A DNA stretch of 64,000 bases from Cognataquiflexum aquatile (GCF_003316845.1 NZ_QMIK01000004.1:372001-436000); one strand, 5' to 3'. Shown: positions 1-9,398, counted from the first letter of the stretch. Notes: generated by a model from the sequence alone, not told the origin. Numbers and translations: made by a program.

Positions 1-530
1 TCATTGAAAAGATTTTGGGCATCCTGCAAATAGAGCACAGGATAAAGTTCTTCTGAAGTATTGTAGTCATGGGGCAGCAATGCCCATACTTTACGGGTTT
101 TGTTGAGTTGGGGAATCTCAAATTCTTCAGAAATCAGGTGTACTTGAGGCAATTGACTGGGTCGATACGGAAGCCAGTTTTGACGCCATTTAGGTACATG
201 TTCTTTTTGAACACCTGTTTTTTTCTTACAAAATCGGTTCGGGGTTTTATTCTCGAATTTGTCAATTTCTACTTCCGACCAGTCACCTTTGGTAAATTTA
301 TAAATCAGTTCTGCGGGGTATGCAAATTCAGGCGGGAAAGTAAATGAGTATTTTCCGGATGCAGTTTTTTGCATCAGGTACTTTTTGTCCTGGGTAATCC
401 ATTGATTAAAATTTCCTGACAAATATACAGGGCGATCATCGTCCTGATCGGTTGAGAGTAGAATGGTCAGTCCATCTTCAGCATTTTTGGCTTCCTCCTG
501 ACTCACTATCGCATTTTCATCACATTCCAT
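1..530 (-). CDS. Putative esterase (alpha/beta hydrolase) with N-terminal glycogen-binding-like domain, 3' part outside window
   Basis: I translated this open frame directly from the minus strand; it starts at ATG 530 and runs off the window edge after about 176 codons. Residues 20-85 resemble an E-set/CBM48-like domain (VYLSGNFNQW, then alternating aromatic residues and FTKGDWSEVE). The segment RKVWALLPHDYN followed by PVLYLQDAQNLF is typical of the start of the PF00756-type esterase fold. The catalytic Ser, Asp and His would lie beyond the window. No signal peptide is visible at this start, so the protein is probably cytoplasmic, unless the true start is upstream. The fold assignment is fairly good; the substrate is unknown. 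Confidence 0.72.
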   Translation of the reverse strand, partial: MECDENAIVSQEEAKNAEDGLTILLSTDQDDDRPVYLSGNFNQWITQDKKYLMQKTASGKYSFTFPPEFAYPAELIYKFTKGDWSEVEIDKFENKTPNRFCKKKTGVQKEHVPKWRQNWLPYRPSQLPQVHLISEEFEIPQLNKTRKVWALLPHDYNTSEELYPVLYLQDAQNLFN

Positions 531-675
531 CCTCGTTGTTTCCAATTTGTTAATATCAATTCTATATGAGTAAAATTAGGTTTTTGTGTCGGGCAATTAA
601 AGAAGAATTTTTAATTTTTTGTTCATCTTTTTCCTGTTCGACATATTTATTTGAAAAAAATCTTCACTGTATTTT

Positions 676-1395
676 TCATTCTGTTTTTGTCAAGTTATTG
701 ACCAACTGGAAGGTATGGACAGCTGCAATTCCTGCTGTTTCTGTCCGCAGTCTACTTTTCCCCAATGAGCAGGGGAGAAAAAAATTCTTGAATGCAAGAT
801 CCAGCTCTTGGGTAGAAAAATCTCCTTCAGGTCCGATCAGGATTAGGTATTCTCTGTTTGGTATTACTTTTTCAAATAGGTGTTGGGTATTGTTTTGGTC
901 GACATAAGCTATGAACCTTTGGTAAGTATCAAACTTTTTGTTTGCCACAAATTCCCCCATTTTACAGATTGGATTTAATTTTGGAACCCTCGTCTTTATA
1001 CTTTGCTTACAGGCTGAGATAATCTTTTTTTCCAACCTGTCAGGTTTAAGAAAGGACCGCTCTGAATGTTCGGATTCTATCAGGGTGATTTCGTGAACAC
1101 CGATTTCTGTGATTTTTTCAATCATCCACTCCATTCGGTCAGGATTTTTTGTCGGGCAAATGGCAAGGTGTATATAATAATCGTCCTCAGGTTCATAAAA
1201 TCTCTCAACCACTTTCAATCCTGCTTTTTTTGGATTTGGGTCTAATATTACGCATTGGTATAAGTATCCATGACCGTCAGTAAAATCTACTTTATTACCC
1301 TGGTCTTTTCTCAAAACTTTGATCAGGTGTTTTGATTCTTCAGGGTCAAGAAAGAAAATGTTTTCGGTGATATTTTCGTGGAAGAAAAGCTGCAT
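676..1395 (-). CDS. rsmE: 16S rRNA (uracil(1498)-N(3))-methyltransferase RsmE
   Basis: A protein of 239 residues, the usual RsmE length. It methylates U1498 of 16S rRNA using S-adenosylmethionine. An N-terminal PUA-like barrel (about 1-70) is followed by a SPOUT-type knotted domain. The SAM-binding knot is visible as LIGPEGDFS near residue 186 and LGKSRLRTETA near 211-221. The segment KNPDRMEWMIEKITEIGV near 83-100 is also characteristic. It sits alone between the esterase and a terminator that ends the downstream helicase gene. The assignment rests on clear family motifs. Confidence 0.95.
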   Translation of the reverse strand: MQLFFHENITENIFFLDPEESKHLIKVLRKDQGNKVDFTDGHGYLYQCVILDPNPKKAGLKVVERFYEPEDDYYIHLAICPTKNPDRMEWMIEKITEIGVHEITLIESEHSERSFLKPDRLEKKIISACKQSIKTRVPKLNPICKMGEFVANKKFDTYQRFIAYVDQNNTQHLFEKVIPNREYLILIGPEGDFSTQELDLAFKNFFLPCSLGKSRLRTETAGIAAVHTFQLVNNLTKTE

Positions 1396-1453
1396 TGTTC
1401 TCTAATAATTAATTGTAAAAATACATATTGATTTTGGAGACTATGCCATGATT

Positions 1454-1488
1454 AAAAAAAAAGCGCAATCTCCGGGAGACTGCGCTTT
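1454..1488 (-). terminator. Intrinsic terminator of the DEAD-box helicase gene
   Basis: An 8-bp GC-containing stem (arms 1460-1467 and 1481-1488, extended inward by TCTCC/GGGAG) is followed on the minus strand by eight or nine T residues. It lies just after the helicase stop codon. Confidence 0.85.
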
Positions 1489-1516
1489 CAATGATTGACT
1501 TATTGTTTTGTAACAA

Positions 1517-3394
1517 TTAAGCCTTTGAAATTTCCATATTTACTGTAATTCCTTTGATGGTATTGTTTTTCATCACTTTGATTACATGTTCTGCATCTTT
1601 GGAAGGTACATCTACGAAAGAGAAGTTGTCAAAGATATCGATGCCGCCAATGCTTCTGCCCGGTACTCCGGTTTCACCTGCGATTGCTCCAACGATGTCA
1701 TTTGGTCTGATTCTGTCTTTCTTGCCAAGGTTTAGGAACAAACGGGCCATTCCAGGCTCTCTAACTCCTTTTTCCCTTGCAGGACCACGATCAGAAGATC
1801 TTTCACTTCTTTCGAACCTGTCAGGTCGATCACTTCTTTCTGTTCTTTCAGGTCGATCACTTCTTTCTGTTCTTTCAGGTCTATCTCCTCTTTCTGCTCT
1901 TTCAGGTCTATCCCCTCTATCACTTCTTTCGAATCTTCCACCACGCTCTCTGCTTCCGCTACGTCCTGAATCTCTGTCTCTTTCTCTGCCTCTTCCAAAA
2001 TCCCTTCCTTCAGACCTTCTTGCTCCTCTATCTCCACTTCTTTCTCCACCTCTTCCAAGGTCAAGGTCAAAGTTTTGATCTTCCATTTCGTGGACGGCGT
2101 CAGCCATTTGGATTTTTGCAAGACCTAAAACAATCTGCTCCATTGTCAAACCTTCGGTAAGCATTTGTCCGATTGTATCTTCGTAGAAGCTGTTGTCCTC
2201 AGTTTTGTTCAATTGTCTATAGACATCTTTGATCAATTGTGTTTTCTTCAACTCAACCAAATCAGCGACAGAAGGTGGGGCCATTTTAGTGATGGAAGTC
2301 TTGATGAATTTTTCCAAATCCTTCACCCTAAACATGTCTTTTCTTCCTGTAACAAAACTTATAGCTGCACCTGATTTACCGGCACGGCCTGTTCTTCCTA
2401 TTCTGTGGACATAATTGTCCTCATCCAAAGGAAGGTCAAAGTTGAAAACAACCTCAACGTTGTCCACGTCAATTCCTCTTGCAGCGACGTCAGTTGCCAC
2501 CAAGATAGCTACCTGTCCCTTTCTGAATTTATTCATCACCTTTGTCCTCTGACCCTGTGAAAGGTCACCGTGAAGGGCTTCAGCTGCGATGCCTCTGGCC
2601 AAGAGTTCTTCGGTAACTTCGTCGGTTACTCTTTTGGTATTACAGAACACGATACCCAAGGTAAATTGATTCAAGCTGATCAGCCTGGTCATCAATTCAA
2701 TTTTAAGTGCAGGCTTTACCTCGTAATACACCTGAGATACATTCTCAACAGTGAGTTCTTTTCTGAGGACCTTGACAATCTCAGGATTTTTCTGATATTT
2801 TCTTGTCAAGTCCATGATTGGCTTAGGCATAGTCGCAGAGAAGAAGATGGTTTGTCTTTCCTCAGGACATTCGCTTAGGATGTTTTCGATATCATCTCTG
2901 AAGCCCATGTCAAGCATCTCATCAGCCTCATCCAATACGATGATACCGACGTTTTCTAATTTTAATGTACCACGGTCCATATGGTCCATGATTCTACCCG
3001 GAGTACCGACCACGATTTGAACACCTCTTTTGAGGTCTCTTACCTGTCTGTCCATCGAATCACCACCATAGATACAAGTTGAGGAAATCCCTCTTTTGTA
3101 CTTGGCAAGTTTTACGATTTCGCCTTCCACCTGAACAGCAAGTTCACGTGTAGGGCAAAGGATCAAAGCTTGTGGTTTTTTGATGCTCGCATCAACCTTG
3201 TCGATTATCGGAATACCAAAAGATGCAGTCTTGCCGGTTCCCGTCTGGGCTTGTCCGATGACGTCTTTTCCATCCAATAAGAAAGGGATAGATTGTGATT
3301 GAATGGTAGAAGGTTGGGTATAACCCATATCTTCCACCGCCTTGAGGATTTCTTCTGAAATCCCAAGGTCTGAGAATGTTAATTCTTTTTCCAT
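1517..3394 (-). CDS. DEAD-box ATP-dependent RNA helicase (DeaD/CsdA-like)
   Basis: An RNA helicase of 625 residues, expected to act in ribosome assembly, RNA decay and cold adaptation. The Q motif lies near 25-37, Walker A (AQTGTGKT) at 49-56, then VLDEAD, the SAT motif and HRIGRTGRAG of the second RecA domain. Residues of about 430-545 form an Arg/Asp/Glu/Ser-rich tail with nine-residue repeats of the type RSDRPERTE. The last 77 residues match a DbpA-type RNA-binding domain. I chose ATG 3394, which has AAGGA seven bases upstream. The longer frame from 3445 would need a TTG start. The gene is monocistronic with its own terminator. Confidence 0.95.
   Translation of the reverse strand: MEKELTFSDLGISEEILKAVEDMGYTQPSTIQSQSIPFLLDGKDVIGQAQTGTGKTASFGIPIIDKVDASIKKPQALILCPTRELAVQVEGEIVKLAKYKRGISSTCIYGGDSMDRQVRDLKRGVQIVVGTPGRIMDHMDRGTLKLENVGIIVLDEADEMLDMGFRDDIENILSECPEERQTIFFSATMPKPIMDLTRKYQKNPEIVKVLRKELTVENVSQVYYEVKPALKIELMTRLISLNQFTLGIVFCNTKRVTDEVTEELLARGIAAEALHGDLSQGQRTKVMNKFRKGQVAILVATDVAARGIDVDNVEVVFNFDLPLDEDNYVHRIGRTGRAGKSGAAISFVTGRKDMFRVKDLEKFIKTSITKMAPPSVADLVELKKTQLIKDVYRQLNKTEDNSFYEDTIGQMLTEGLTMEQIVLGLAKIQMADAVHEMEDQNFDLDLGRGGERSGDRGARRSEGRDFGRGRERDRDSGRSGSRERGGRFERSDRGDRPERAERGDRPERTERSDRPERTERSDRPDRFERSERSSDRGPAREKGVREPGMARLFLNLGKKDRIRPNDIVGAIAGETGVPGRSIGGIDIFDNFSFVDVPSKDAEHVIKVMKNNTIKGITVNMEISKA
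1821..1928. repeat. 27-bp tandem repeats inside the helicase tail
   Basis: Four head-to-tail copies start at 1821, 1848, 1875 and 1902, exactly 27 bp apart. They encode the RSDRPERTE-type nine-residue units. The first two copies are almost identical and the others diverge, suggesting recent slippage. Confidence 0.85.
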
Positions 3395-3620
3395 GAAATG
3401 TTTCCTTACTTCTTCTAGACCATGATTTTCTTTGAAGCAACCCAAGTCAAGCGACAGTAAGGAAACCCACGGTTAGAAAAATGTTATATAATTAATTCGG
3501 GTGCAAAGGTAAGATAAAATTTATTGTCTTGCAAGGTTGTCTTGAAAGTTTTTAGAATATCTTTAAAAAAAATGGGAGTTTTTTAATTTTTTATTCTGTT
3601 TTGGGCGTTTTCTATGCCCA

Positions 3621-3881
3621 TTACATATACTTTGTTGCAAGGTGATTGACTAAATTAATGTATTCTGAGGAGGCATCTTCTTTTGATTTTCCTTTTATTG
3701 CCAACCAGGAATTATATTTTGCAGCTGCTACAAAATCAAATCCACCGGGTCTTTCTTCATTATTGTCGCCTTCCGTTGCTTGCTTATAAAGGCTGTAAAG
3801 TTTTAATAACTCTTCATTTGAAGGCTTGCTTGTAAATTTTTTTGTCAATGCGACAGCTGATTCTAGGGTATTTGCTTCCAT
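3621..3881 (-). CDS. Acyl-CoA-binding protein (ACBP)
   Basis: A small protein of 86 residues, the normal length for the four-helix ACBP family that binds long-chain acyl-CoA esters in the cytoplasm. Visible hallmarks are LLKLYSLYKQAT near 25-37, the GGFDFVAAAKYNSW segment near 46-59, and the final helix with EYINLV. It lies between the helicase and gltA, all on the minus strand, but gltA has its own terminator, so cotranscription with gltA is unlikely. The family is common in Bacteroidota. Confidence 0.9.
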   Translation of the reverse strand: MEANTLESAVALTKKFTSKPSNEELLKLYSLYKQATEGDNNEERPGGFDFVAAAKYNSWLAIKGKSKEDASSEYINLVNHLATKYM

Positions 3882-3984
3882 ATGTAAACTTGATTTTGAT
3901 TTTCAGTTTCCAAATATATAAAAGAATCGTGATTGGTTTTTGGTTTTGGGAATCAATCCAATTTTAAATATGGATATGTAATAA

Positions 3985-4031
3985 TAAAAAAAGCTCCAAA
4001 CCCAAGTTTTTATTCTTGAAGTTGGAGCTTA
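3985..4031 (-). terminator. Intrinsic terminator of gltA
   Basis: Nine-base arms (AAGCTCCAA and its complement) flank a loop that contains a second short stem. Seven T residues follow on the minus strand, 21 bp after the gltA stop. Confidence 0.85.
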
Positions 4032-4051
4032 AAATATTCGATAAATTTTAC

Positions 4052-5341
4052 TTAGCCTCTTTTGTTCATAGAAACATAATGCCTATCCACAGCACCGGTG
4101 TAGATTTGACGTGGTCTTCCGATTGGTTCGCCGTTGTGTCTCATTTCTTTCCACTGCGCAATCCATCCCGGTAGACGTCCCATGGCAAACAGCACTGTAA
4201 ACATATCTGTAGGGATACCCAAAGCTCTGTATATAATGCCTGAGTAAAAATCCACATTTGGATACAGGTTTCTTTCTACGAAATACTGATCGTTAAGGGC
4301 TGCATATTCAAGTTCTTTGGCGATTTCCAAAACAGGATCTTTAACTCCTAATTTTGCAAGGACGTCATCAGCTGCTTTTTTGATGATTTTTGCTCTTGGA
4401 TCAAAGTTTTTATAAACCCTGTGACCAAATCCCATCAATCTGAAAGGATCGTTTTTGTCTTTTGCTTTGTCGAGGAATTTTTTGGTATCTCCACCATCTG
4501 CTTTGATTGCTTCCAGCATTTCAATGACAGCTTGATTGGCACCACCGTGAAGCGGGCCCCAAAGTGCATTGATACCTGCAGAGATGGAAGCGTAGATACT
4601 AGCCTGTGAAGAACCAACAATTCTGACAGTTGATGTAGAGCAGTTTTGCTCATGGTCAGCGTGGAGTATCAGAAGCTGATCAAGTGCTTTGGAAACAATT
4701 GGATCAACATCATATTTTTCAGCCGGCAATGCGAACATCATTTTCAAGAAGTTGGAGCAATAATCTAAGCTGTTATCAGGATAGTTTACCGGATGTCCCA
4801 CTTCATTTTTAAAAGCCCAAGCTGCAAAGGTTGGCATTTTGGCCAATAACCTAATGATGCTCAGATTTACTGCATCTTCGTTTCTAGTTGGATCCAAGGA
4901 TTCCGGATAGAATGCTGTCAAAGAGCAGATTAAAGAAGAAAGAACGCCCATTGGGTGAGAGTTGGACGGGAACCCATCAAGGATTTTCTTGATGTCTTCA
5001 TGGACCAAAGTGTGGGTAGTAATCTCCCTTGTAAACTTTTCGTATTGGCTTTGTGTAGGAAGATCGCCATATATCAATAGGTAGGCTACTTCCAGGAAGG
5101 TTGACTTTTCGGCAAGTTCTTCAATATTATATCCTCTATACCTTAGGACACCAAGTTCACCGTCCAAAAAGGTGATTGAACTTGTGGTTGAACCTGTGTT
5201 TTTGAATCCTGGGTCTATTGTTATCAATCCGGTCTGAGCCCTCAGTTTGGCTATGTCTATAGCTTTTTCATTCTCAGTTCCTTCAATAATTGGGAGTTCA
5301 AAATCTTTTCCTCCATATGAAAACTTAACGGTTTCGGACAT
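4052..5341 (-). CDS. gltA: Citrate synthase
   Basis: Condenses oxaloacetate and acetyl-CoA to citrate, the entry step of the TCA cycle. The 429 residues fit the type II (hexameric) class found in Gram-negative bacteria. Active-site segments are seen: LHADHEQN near 235, the WGPLHGGANQ catalytic His near 270, MGFGHRVYKNFDPR near 305-318, and the Asp in NVDFYSG near 366. The start MSETVKFSYGG is standard for the family. It is monocistronic, with a terminator directly downstream. Confidence 0.97.
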   Translation of the reverse strand: MSETVKFSYGGKDFELPIIEGTENEKAIDIAKLRAQTGLITIDPGFKNTGSTTSSITFLDGELGVLRYRGYNIEELAEKSTFLEVAYLLIYGDLPTQSQYEKFTREITTHTLVHEDIKKILDGFPSNSHPMGVLSSLICSLTAFYPESLDPTRNEDAVNLSIIRLLAKMPTFAAWAFKNEVGHPVNYPDNSLDYCSNFLKMMFALPAEKYDVDPIVSKALDQLLILHADHEQNCSTSTVRIVGSSQASIYASISAGINALWGPLHGGANQAVIEMLEAIKADGGDTKKFLDKAKDKNDPFRLMGFGHRVYKNFDPRAKIIKKAADDVLAKLGVKDPVLEIAKELEYAALNDQYFVERNLYPNVDFYSGIIYRALGIPTDMFTVLFAMGRLPGWIAQWKEMRHNGEPIGRPRQIYTGAVDRHYVSMNKRG

Positions 5342-5614
5342 AAGTATTGTTTTTATTTTTTCTGTTTATCGTATCAAAGTGTTTAACTTCTTTAGCTGCG
5401 CTTAAGTTAGTAAAAACGTGTATTTTTTACATGTTTAATTACATTAGTAGCGGATTAAAGATTATGAAATTATTTTATTGTTTCTATTATGAAAATCAAA
5501 AATTAAAAATGATTCTTGATTTATTTCATTCAAATACATAATTATTATTGTTCAAATATCGTATTTCCAAATTAATATTTTTCCCTAAGCTAAAGAAGCT
5601 TCTGTTTTTTTTGC

Positions 5615-5636
5615 AAAAAAAAAGCCCCGAAGGGCT
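5615..5636 (-). terminator. Terminator at the end of the suf operon
   Basis: A 5-bp AGCCC/GGGCT stem reads on the minus strand with a TTCG tetraloop. It is followed by nine T residues and sits four bases beyond the bacilliredoxin stop. Confidence 0.85.
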
Positions 5637-5640
5637 AATT

Positions 5641-6060
5641 TTATTTACAGAAGTGTTCGAAAACCTCAACAAGGTGTTCACCGATCATTTTTGCGTTTCT
5701 TCCTTCGATGTGGTGTCTTTCAATGAAGTGCACCAATTCACCATCTTTGAACAATGCCATGGCAGGTGAGGAGGGAGGATATGGTAAATGATGTTGACGG
5801 ACTTTTGCGACCGCAGCGGCATCATTTCCGGCAAAAACAGTTGCAAGAACGTCCGGTTTGATGTCACTTTGATCCAAAGCCAACCTAACTCCGGGTCTTG
5901 CAGCACCGGCTGCACATCCGCAAACAGAGTTGATGACAATGAAAGTGGTTCCTTTGTGGTCTTTCAAATGGTTTTCCACTTCTTCGGCTGTTCTGAATTC
6001 CTGAAAACCAGCATTGGTCAGTTCAGAACGCATGGGAGCAATTAATTCCTCTGGGTACAT
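5641..6060 (-). CDS. BrxA/BrxB family bacilliredoxin
   Basis: A 139-residue protein of the YphP/YqiW family. Members have a thioredoxin-like fold and remove bacillithiol from S-bacillithiolated proteins. The CxC active site is visible as Cys47-Gly-Cys49 in NSVCGCAAGAARPGV. The tail segment HFIERHHIEGR is also typical. It is the last gene of the SUF operon, 20 bp after the DUF59 gene and just before the operon terminator. The location suggests a role in protecting thiols of Fe-S assembly or client proteins. That link, and bacillithiol production by this organism, are inferences. Confidence 0.92.
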   Translation of the reverse strand: MYPEELIAPMRSELTNAGFQEFRTAEEVENHLKDHKGTTFIVINSVCGCAAGAARPGVRLALDQSDIKPDVLATVFAGNDAAAVAKVRQHHLPYPPSSPAMALFKDGELVHFIERHHIEGRNAKMIGEHLVEVFEHFCK

Positions 6061-6080
6061 ATTTTTTTAATTTTTTATTT

Positions 6081-6422
6081 TTAAAGAAAACCTAATTCAA
6101 GTTTTGCAGCTTCAGACATCATGTCCTGTGAATAAGGAGGGTCAAAAGTCAATTCCAACTCGACGTGGTTGATACCCTGTATCTGTTGGATTTTATTTTT
6201 CACCTCTGAAGGAATAAATTCGGCGGATGGGCAATTGGGAGATGTAAGTGTCATCATGATGTATACATTGTTGACAGGGTACACGCTGATTTCATAAATC
6301 AAACCCAATTCGTACACATCTACAGGAATCTCAGGATCATACACTTGCTTGATGGCATTGATAACTTTTTCCTTAAGTTCTTGCGAAGGTATTTCCTTTA
6401 TCTCTTCTGTGGTTTCTGACAT
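6081..6422 (-). CDS. DUF59/MIP18-family Fe-S assembly protein (SufT-like)
   Basis: A 113-residue protein of the DUF59 (PaaD/SufT/MIP18) family, thought to help mature or transfer Fe-S clusters. The family signature DPEIPVDVYELGLIY occupies 29-43, and the conserved Cys is residue 64 in LTSPNCPSAE. The C-terminal segment VELTFDPPYS is also typical. It follows sufE by only 5 bp, so it is cotranscribed. It lacks the extra N-terminal domain of long SufT proteins. Confidence 0.92.
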   Translation of the reverse strand: MSETTEEIKEIPSQELKEKVINAIKQVYDPEIPVDVYELGLIYEISVYPVNNVYIMMTLTSPNCPSAEFIPSEVKNKIQQIQGINHVELELTFDPPYSQDMMSEAAKLELGFL

Positions 6423-6427
6423 ATCAT

Positions 6428-6859
6428 TTATACATTTTGCTTGGCCTGATAAGCCAATGCGTATAATTTCATTTGCTTGATCATCGCGGAAAGGCCATTT
6501 GACCTTTGGGAACCGATGATATTTCCCATGCCGATTTTATCAATAAAGTTAAGATCTGCTTTGAGGATTTCCTGAGGAGTTCTTCCTGAGAGTACCCTGA
6601 TCAATAAGCTGATGAGTCCTTTGGTAATATCTGTGTTGGAATCTGCCAAGTACTGAATCCTTTCTCCTTCCTCTCTGGTTGTGAGCCATACTTTAGATTG
6701 GCATCCTTTGATGATGTTTTCTTCTACTCGTTCTTCTTCTGGAAATTGGGGTAATTGACCGCCCAATTCCATAATATAATAGATGGTAGATTCTTTGTCA
6801 TCTCCGAGAATCGAGAATTCTTCGATAATTTCGTCCTGTATGTCCTGAATGCTACTCAT
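6428..6859 (-). CDS. sufE: Sulfur acceptor protein SufE
   Basis: A SufE-family protein of 143 residues that accepts the persulfide sulfur from SufS and passes it to the SufBCD scaffold. The acceptor cysteine is Cys53 in IIKGCQSKVW. The start overlaps the end of sufS by 4 bp (ATGA), which implies translational coupling of the two partners. The order and the overlap with sufS support the call strongly. Confidence 0.95.
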   Translation of the reverse strand: MSSIQDIQDEIIEEFSILGDDKESTIYYIMELGGQLPQFPEEERVEENIIKGCQSKVWLTTREEGERIQYLADSNTDITKGLISLLIRVLSGRTPQEILKADLNFIDKIGMGNIIGSQRSNGLSAMIKQMKLYALAYQAKQNV

Positions 6860-8079
6860 TTATTTTTGATTTTGGCTATTTTGGCTAAGCTTACCGCCAT
6901 TTGGTCAATTTCTGATTTGGTATTGTAAACAGAAAATGATGCCCTGACAGTTCCTTCCAGGCCCAATCTCTGCATCAGGGGTTGGGTACAATGATGCCCG
7001 GTCCTGACTGCGATTCCATTTGCATCGAGCATCACCCCGACATCAAAAGGATGCATCCCGTTAATGTTAAATGATACCACACTTACTTTTTCTGCTGCTG
7101 TACCTACGGGGACGAATCCTTTGATCTGTCCAAAAGTTTCGTTTGCATGGTCTAGCAATTCATCTTCATGCTTTTTGATGTTTGATTTTCCAATAATGGA
7201 AATAAAATCAAGCGCCTTCTGGAACGCAATTACATCGGCAATATTTGGCGTTCCCGCCTCGAATTTGAATGGGATTTCATTGTAGGTTGTTTTGGCAAAA
7301 GTGACTTCTTTGATCATTTCTCCCCCTCCTTGATATGGAGGCATTATTTCAAGCAGACTTCTTTTACCATATAAAATCCCAAGCCCTGTCGGTCCGTAAA
7401 GTTTGTGTGCTGAAAAGGCCAGGAAATCACAATCCAAATCCTGAACATCTATATCCAGGTGATTGGTAGATTGGGCACCGTCCAAAAGTACTTTTGCTCC
7501 AACTTGATGCGCTTTTTTAATGATTTCTTTTACGGGATTTATTGTGCCCAATGCATTGGAGACATGGACGATACTTACAAATTTCGTCTTGTCCGAAAGC
7601 ATGTTTTCAAATTCATCCAAAAGAATTTCCCCTTTGTCATTGATGGGAATGACTTTAAGGACAGCTTCTTTTTCTTCGCAGAGCATTTGCCAAGGCACGA
7701 TGTTGGAGTGATGCTCAAGGGTAGAAATAATGATTTCATCACCTTTGGTGATAAATTTTCTACCGTAAGAAGAAGCAACCAAATTGATGCTTTCTGTAGT
7801 GCCTTTTGTAAAAATTACTTCCGCACTTTCATTGGCATTTATAAAATTCTTTACCCCTTCTCTTGTCTCTTCATAATGTCTTGTCGCGCGGTCTGCCAGG
7901 GTATGAGCACCTCTGTGGATATTGGAGTTGTCATTCTGATAATAACCTGTAAGCGCATCAAGCACCGATTGTGGTTTTTGGGTAGTCGCGGCATTGTCAA
8001 AATAAATCAAAGGTTTGCCATTAACCTCCTGATGGAGGACAGGAAAAGTCGCTCTGATTTCTTCAATGTTCAATGGCAT
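6856..8079 (-). CDS. sufS: Cysteine desulfurase SufS
   Basis: A PLP-dependent enzyme of 407 residues that takes sulfur from L-cysteine, giving alanine and a persulfide. It is a group II desulfurase. His123 lies in LEHHSN, the PLP lysine is Lys226 in AFSAHKLYGP, and the catalytic Cys is Cys364 in RTGHHCTQPL. It begins 9 bp after sufD and overlaps sufE. All the expected active-site residues are present, so it should be functional. Confidence 0.96.
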   Translation of the reverse strand: MPLNIEEIRATFPVLHQEVNGKPLIYFDNAATTQKPQSVLDALTGYYQNDNSNIHRGAHTLADRATRHYEETREGVKNFINANESAEVIFTKGTTESINLVASSYGRKFITKGDEIIISTLEHHSNIVPWQMLCEEKEAVLKVIPINDKGEILLDEFENMLSDKTKFVSIVHVSNALGTINPVKEIIKKAHQVGAKVLLDGAQSTNHLDIDVQDLDCDFLAFSAHKLYGPTGLGILYGKRSLLEIMPPYQGGGEMIKEVTFAKTTYNEIPFKFEAGTPNIADVIAFQKALDFISIIGKSNIKKHEDELLDHANETFGQIKGFVPVGTAAEKVSVVSFNINGMHPFDVGVMLDANGIAVRTGHHCTQPLMQRLGLEGTVRASFSVYNTKSEIDQMAVSLAKIAKIKNK

Positions 8080-8088
8080 GACTTTTTC

Positions 8089-9366
8089 TTAAAAGTTACT
8101 ACCTAGGCGGTTTTGGACGATATTTACAATATGATTTTGAAATGCCTCATCGGAGATATGGTCCATCACTTCGCCTGTAAAAGCATACAACAACATTCCT
8201 CTTGCTTGTTCTTTTCCCAAACCTCTGGCTCGTAAATAGAATAAAGCTTCTTCATCCAATTGGCCCGTAGTGCAGCCATGGGAGCATTTGACATCATCCG
8301 CCCAGATTTCCAATTGCGGCTTGGTATTGACAATCGCGTCTTCGGACAATAGGATATTGTTATTTTGCTGGAAGGCATTTGTCTTTTGGGCATCTTGCCT
8401 TACGAAAATTTTACCATTGAAAACCCCTCTTGAACTATCAGCCAAAACCCCTTTGTACAATTCATTGGATTGGGCATGTGGCTTGGTGTGGTCCACATTG
8501 GTGTGGTTATCTACGTGGGTTTTACCATTCAAAAGATACAGACCATACATGTTTCCTTCGCATCCCGAATCAAGAAGATTCAAGCTCAGGTTATTCCTAA
8601 CCATATCTCCTGAAAGTGAAATTACCACAGAAGTGAAGACAGCATCTCTGTGAATATCTGTTTCAGTGTTATTGACTGTAATGGCGTTTTTACTTTCGTT
8701 TTGAAGTCTGTTGTAGTGAACTTGGGAATTTTGTCCGACTTTGATTTCAGTCACCATGTTGCTGAAATAGGTTTTGCCATCCAAAGAGACACTGTCCTCC
8801 AAAAAGGTAACCTCTGCATTGTCTTCAACTTCAATCAAAATTCTAGAATTGATTACCTGTCCGTCATTCGATTGATTAAGGAAAAGGAAAAGGATCGGTT
8901 TTTCAACTTTTTGGTTTTTTGAAACTTTCAGATAAATTCCATCCCCAAAAGAAATATTGTTTAACGCCACAAATGGGTCTTTTTCAGTAGCTGCGATTTT
9001 CCCTAACAACTCGGGTTTGGCATCGCTTATCAATGAAAGTGTATACCCATTGTTTGATATGGTGGATAATTCTTTTTCAAAAAAGCCATTGTTAAAAACC
9101 AGAAGGTCACCCTCGAATCCTCCGAACATATGGGATTGGATGATTTCATTATTTAAACTTGCTTTTTTGGCAAAGGAAAAATCAGAAATTGAATTCTCAA
9201 GTTTTTTGGTAATGGCGGTGAATTTGTATTCTTCTTCTTTTATAGCCGGAAGGCCGTTTTTTTCAAGAAAATCCCTGCTTGATTTTCTCAGATCTGAGAA
9301 AGAAGATCCGCTTGAAACCTGACTTAATATCGAGTCAAGTGTGTTATTTTTTGTAGTTGTCGTCAT
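8089..9366 (-). CDS. sufD: Fe-S cluster assembly protein SufD
   Basis: The SufD subunit of the SufBCD scaffold; SufD pairs with SufB to form the cluster assembly site. The right-handed beta-helix core is recognisable in the C-terminal half, with NLLDSGCEGNMYG, HTNVDHTKPHA and DVKCSHGCTTGQLDEEALFY. I chose ATG 9366 (MTTTTKNNTL), giving 425 residues. A start at 9435 would overlap the end of sufC by 37 bp and add a non-conserved stretch. It lies 32 bp after sufC. Confidence 0.95.
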   Translation of the reverse strand: MTTTTKNNTLDSILSQVSSGSSFSDLRKSSRDFLEKNGLPAIKEEEYKFTAITKKLENSISDFSFAKKASLNNEIIQSHMFGGFEGDLLVFNNGFFEKELSTISNNGYTLSLISDAKPELLGKIAATEKDPFVALNNISFGDGIYLKVSKNQKVEKPILFLFLNQSNDGQVINSRILIEVEDNAEVTFLEDSVSLDGKTYFSNMVTEIKVGQNSQVHYNRLQNESKNAITVNNTETDIHRDAVFTSVVISLSGDMVRNNLSLNLLDSGCEGNMYGLYLLNGKTHVDNHTNVDHTKPHAQSNELYKGVLADSSRGVFNGKIFVRQDAQKTNAFQQNNNILLSEDAIVNTKPQLEIWADDVKCSHGCTTGQLDEEALFYLRARGLGKEQARGMLLYAFTGEVMDHISDEAFQNHIVNIVQNRLGSNF

Positions 9367-9398
9367 TGATTTTAAAAGATTTTTGGTAAAAACCGGAA

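Noticed and set aside
1732-2121. Acidic, repeat-rich minus-strand frame of 129 codons
   Set aside because: It is the shifted frame of the low-complexity helicase tail; its repeats come from the 27-bp units and it has no own start context.
3395-3445. N-terminal extension of the helicase
   Set aside because: Needs a TTG start, is not conserved in type, and the ATG at 3394 has a good ribosome site.
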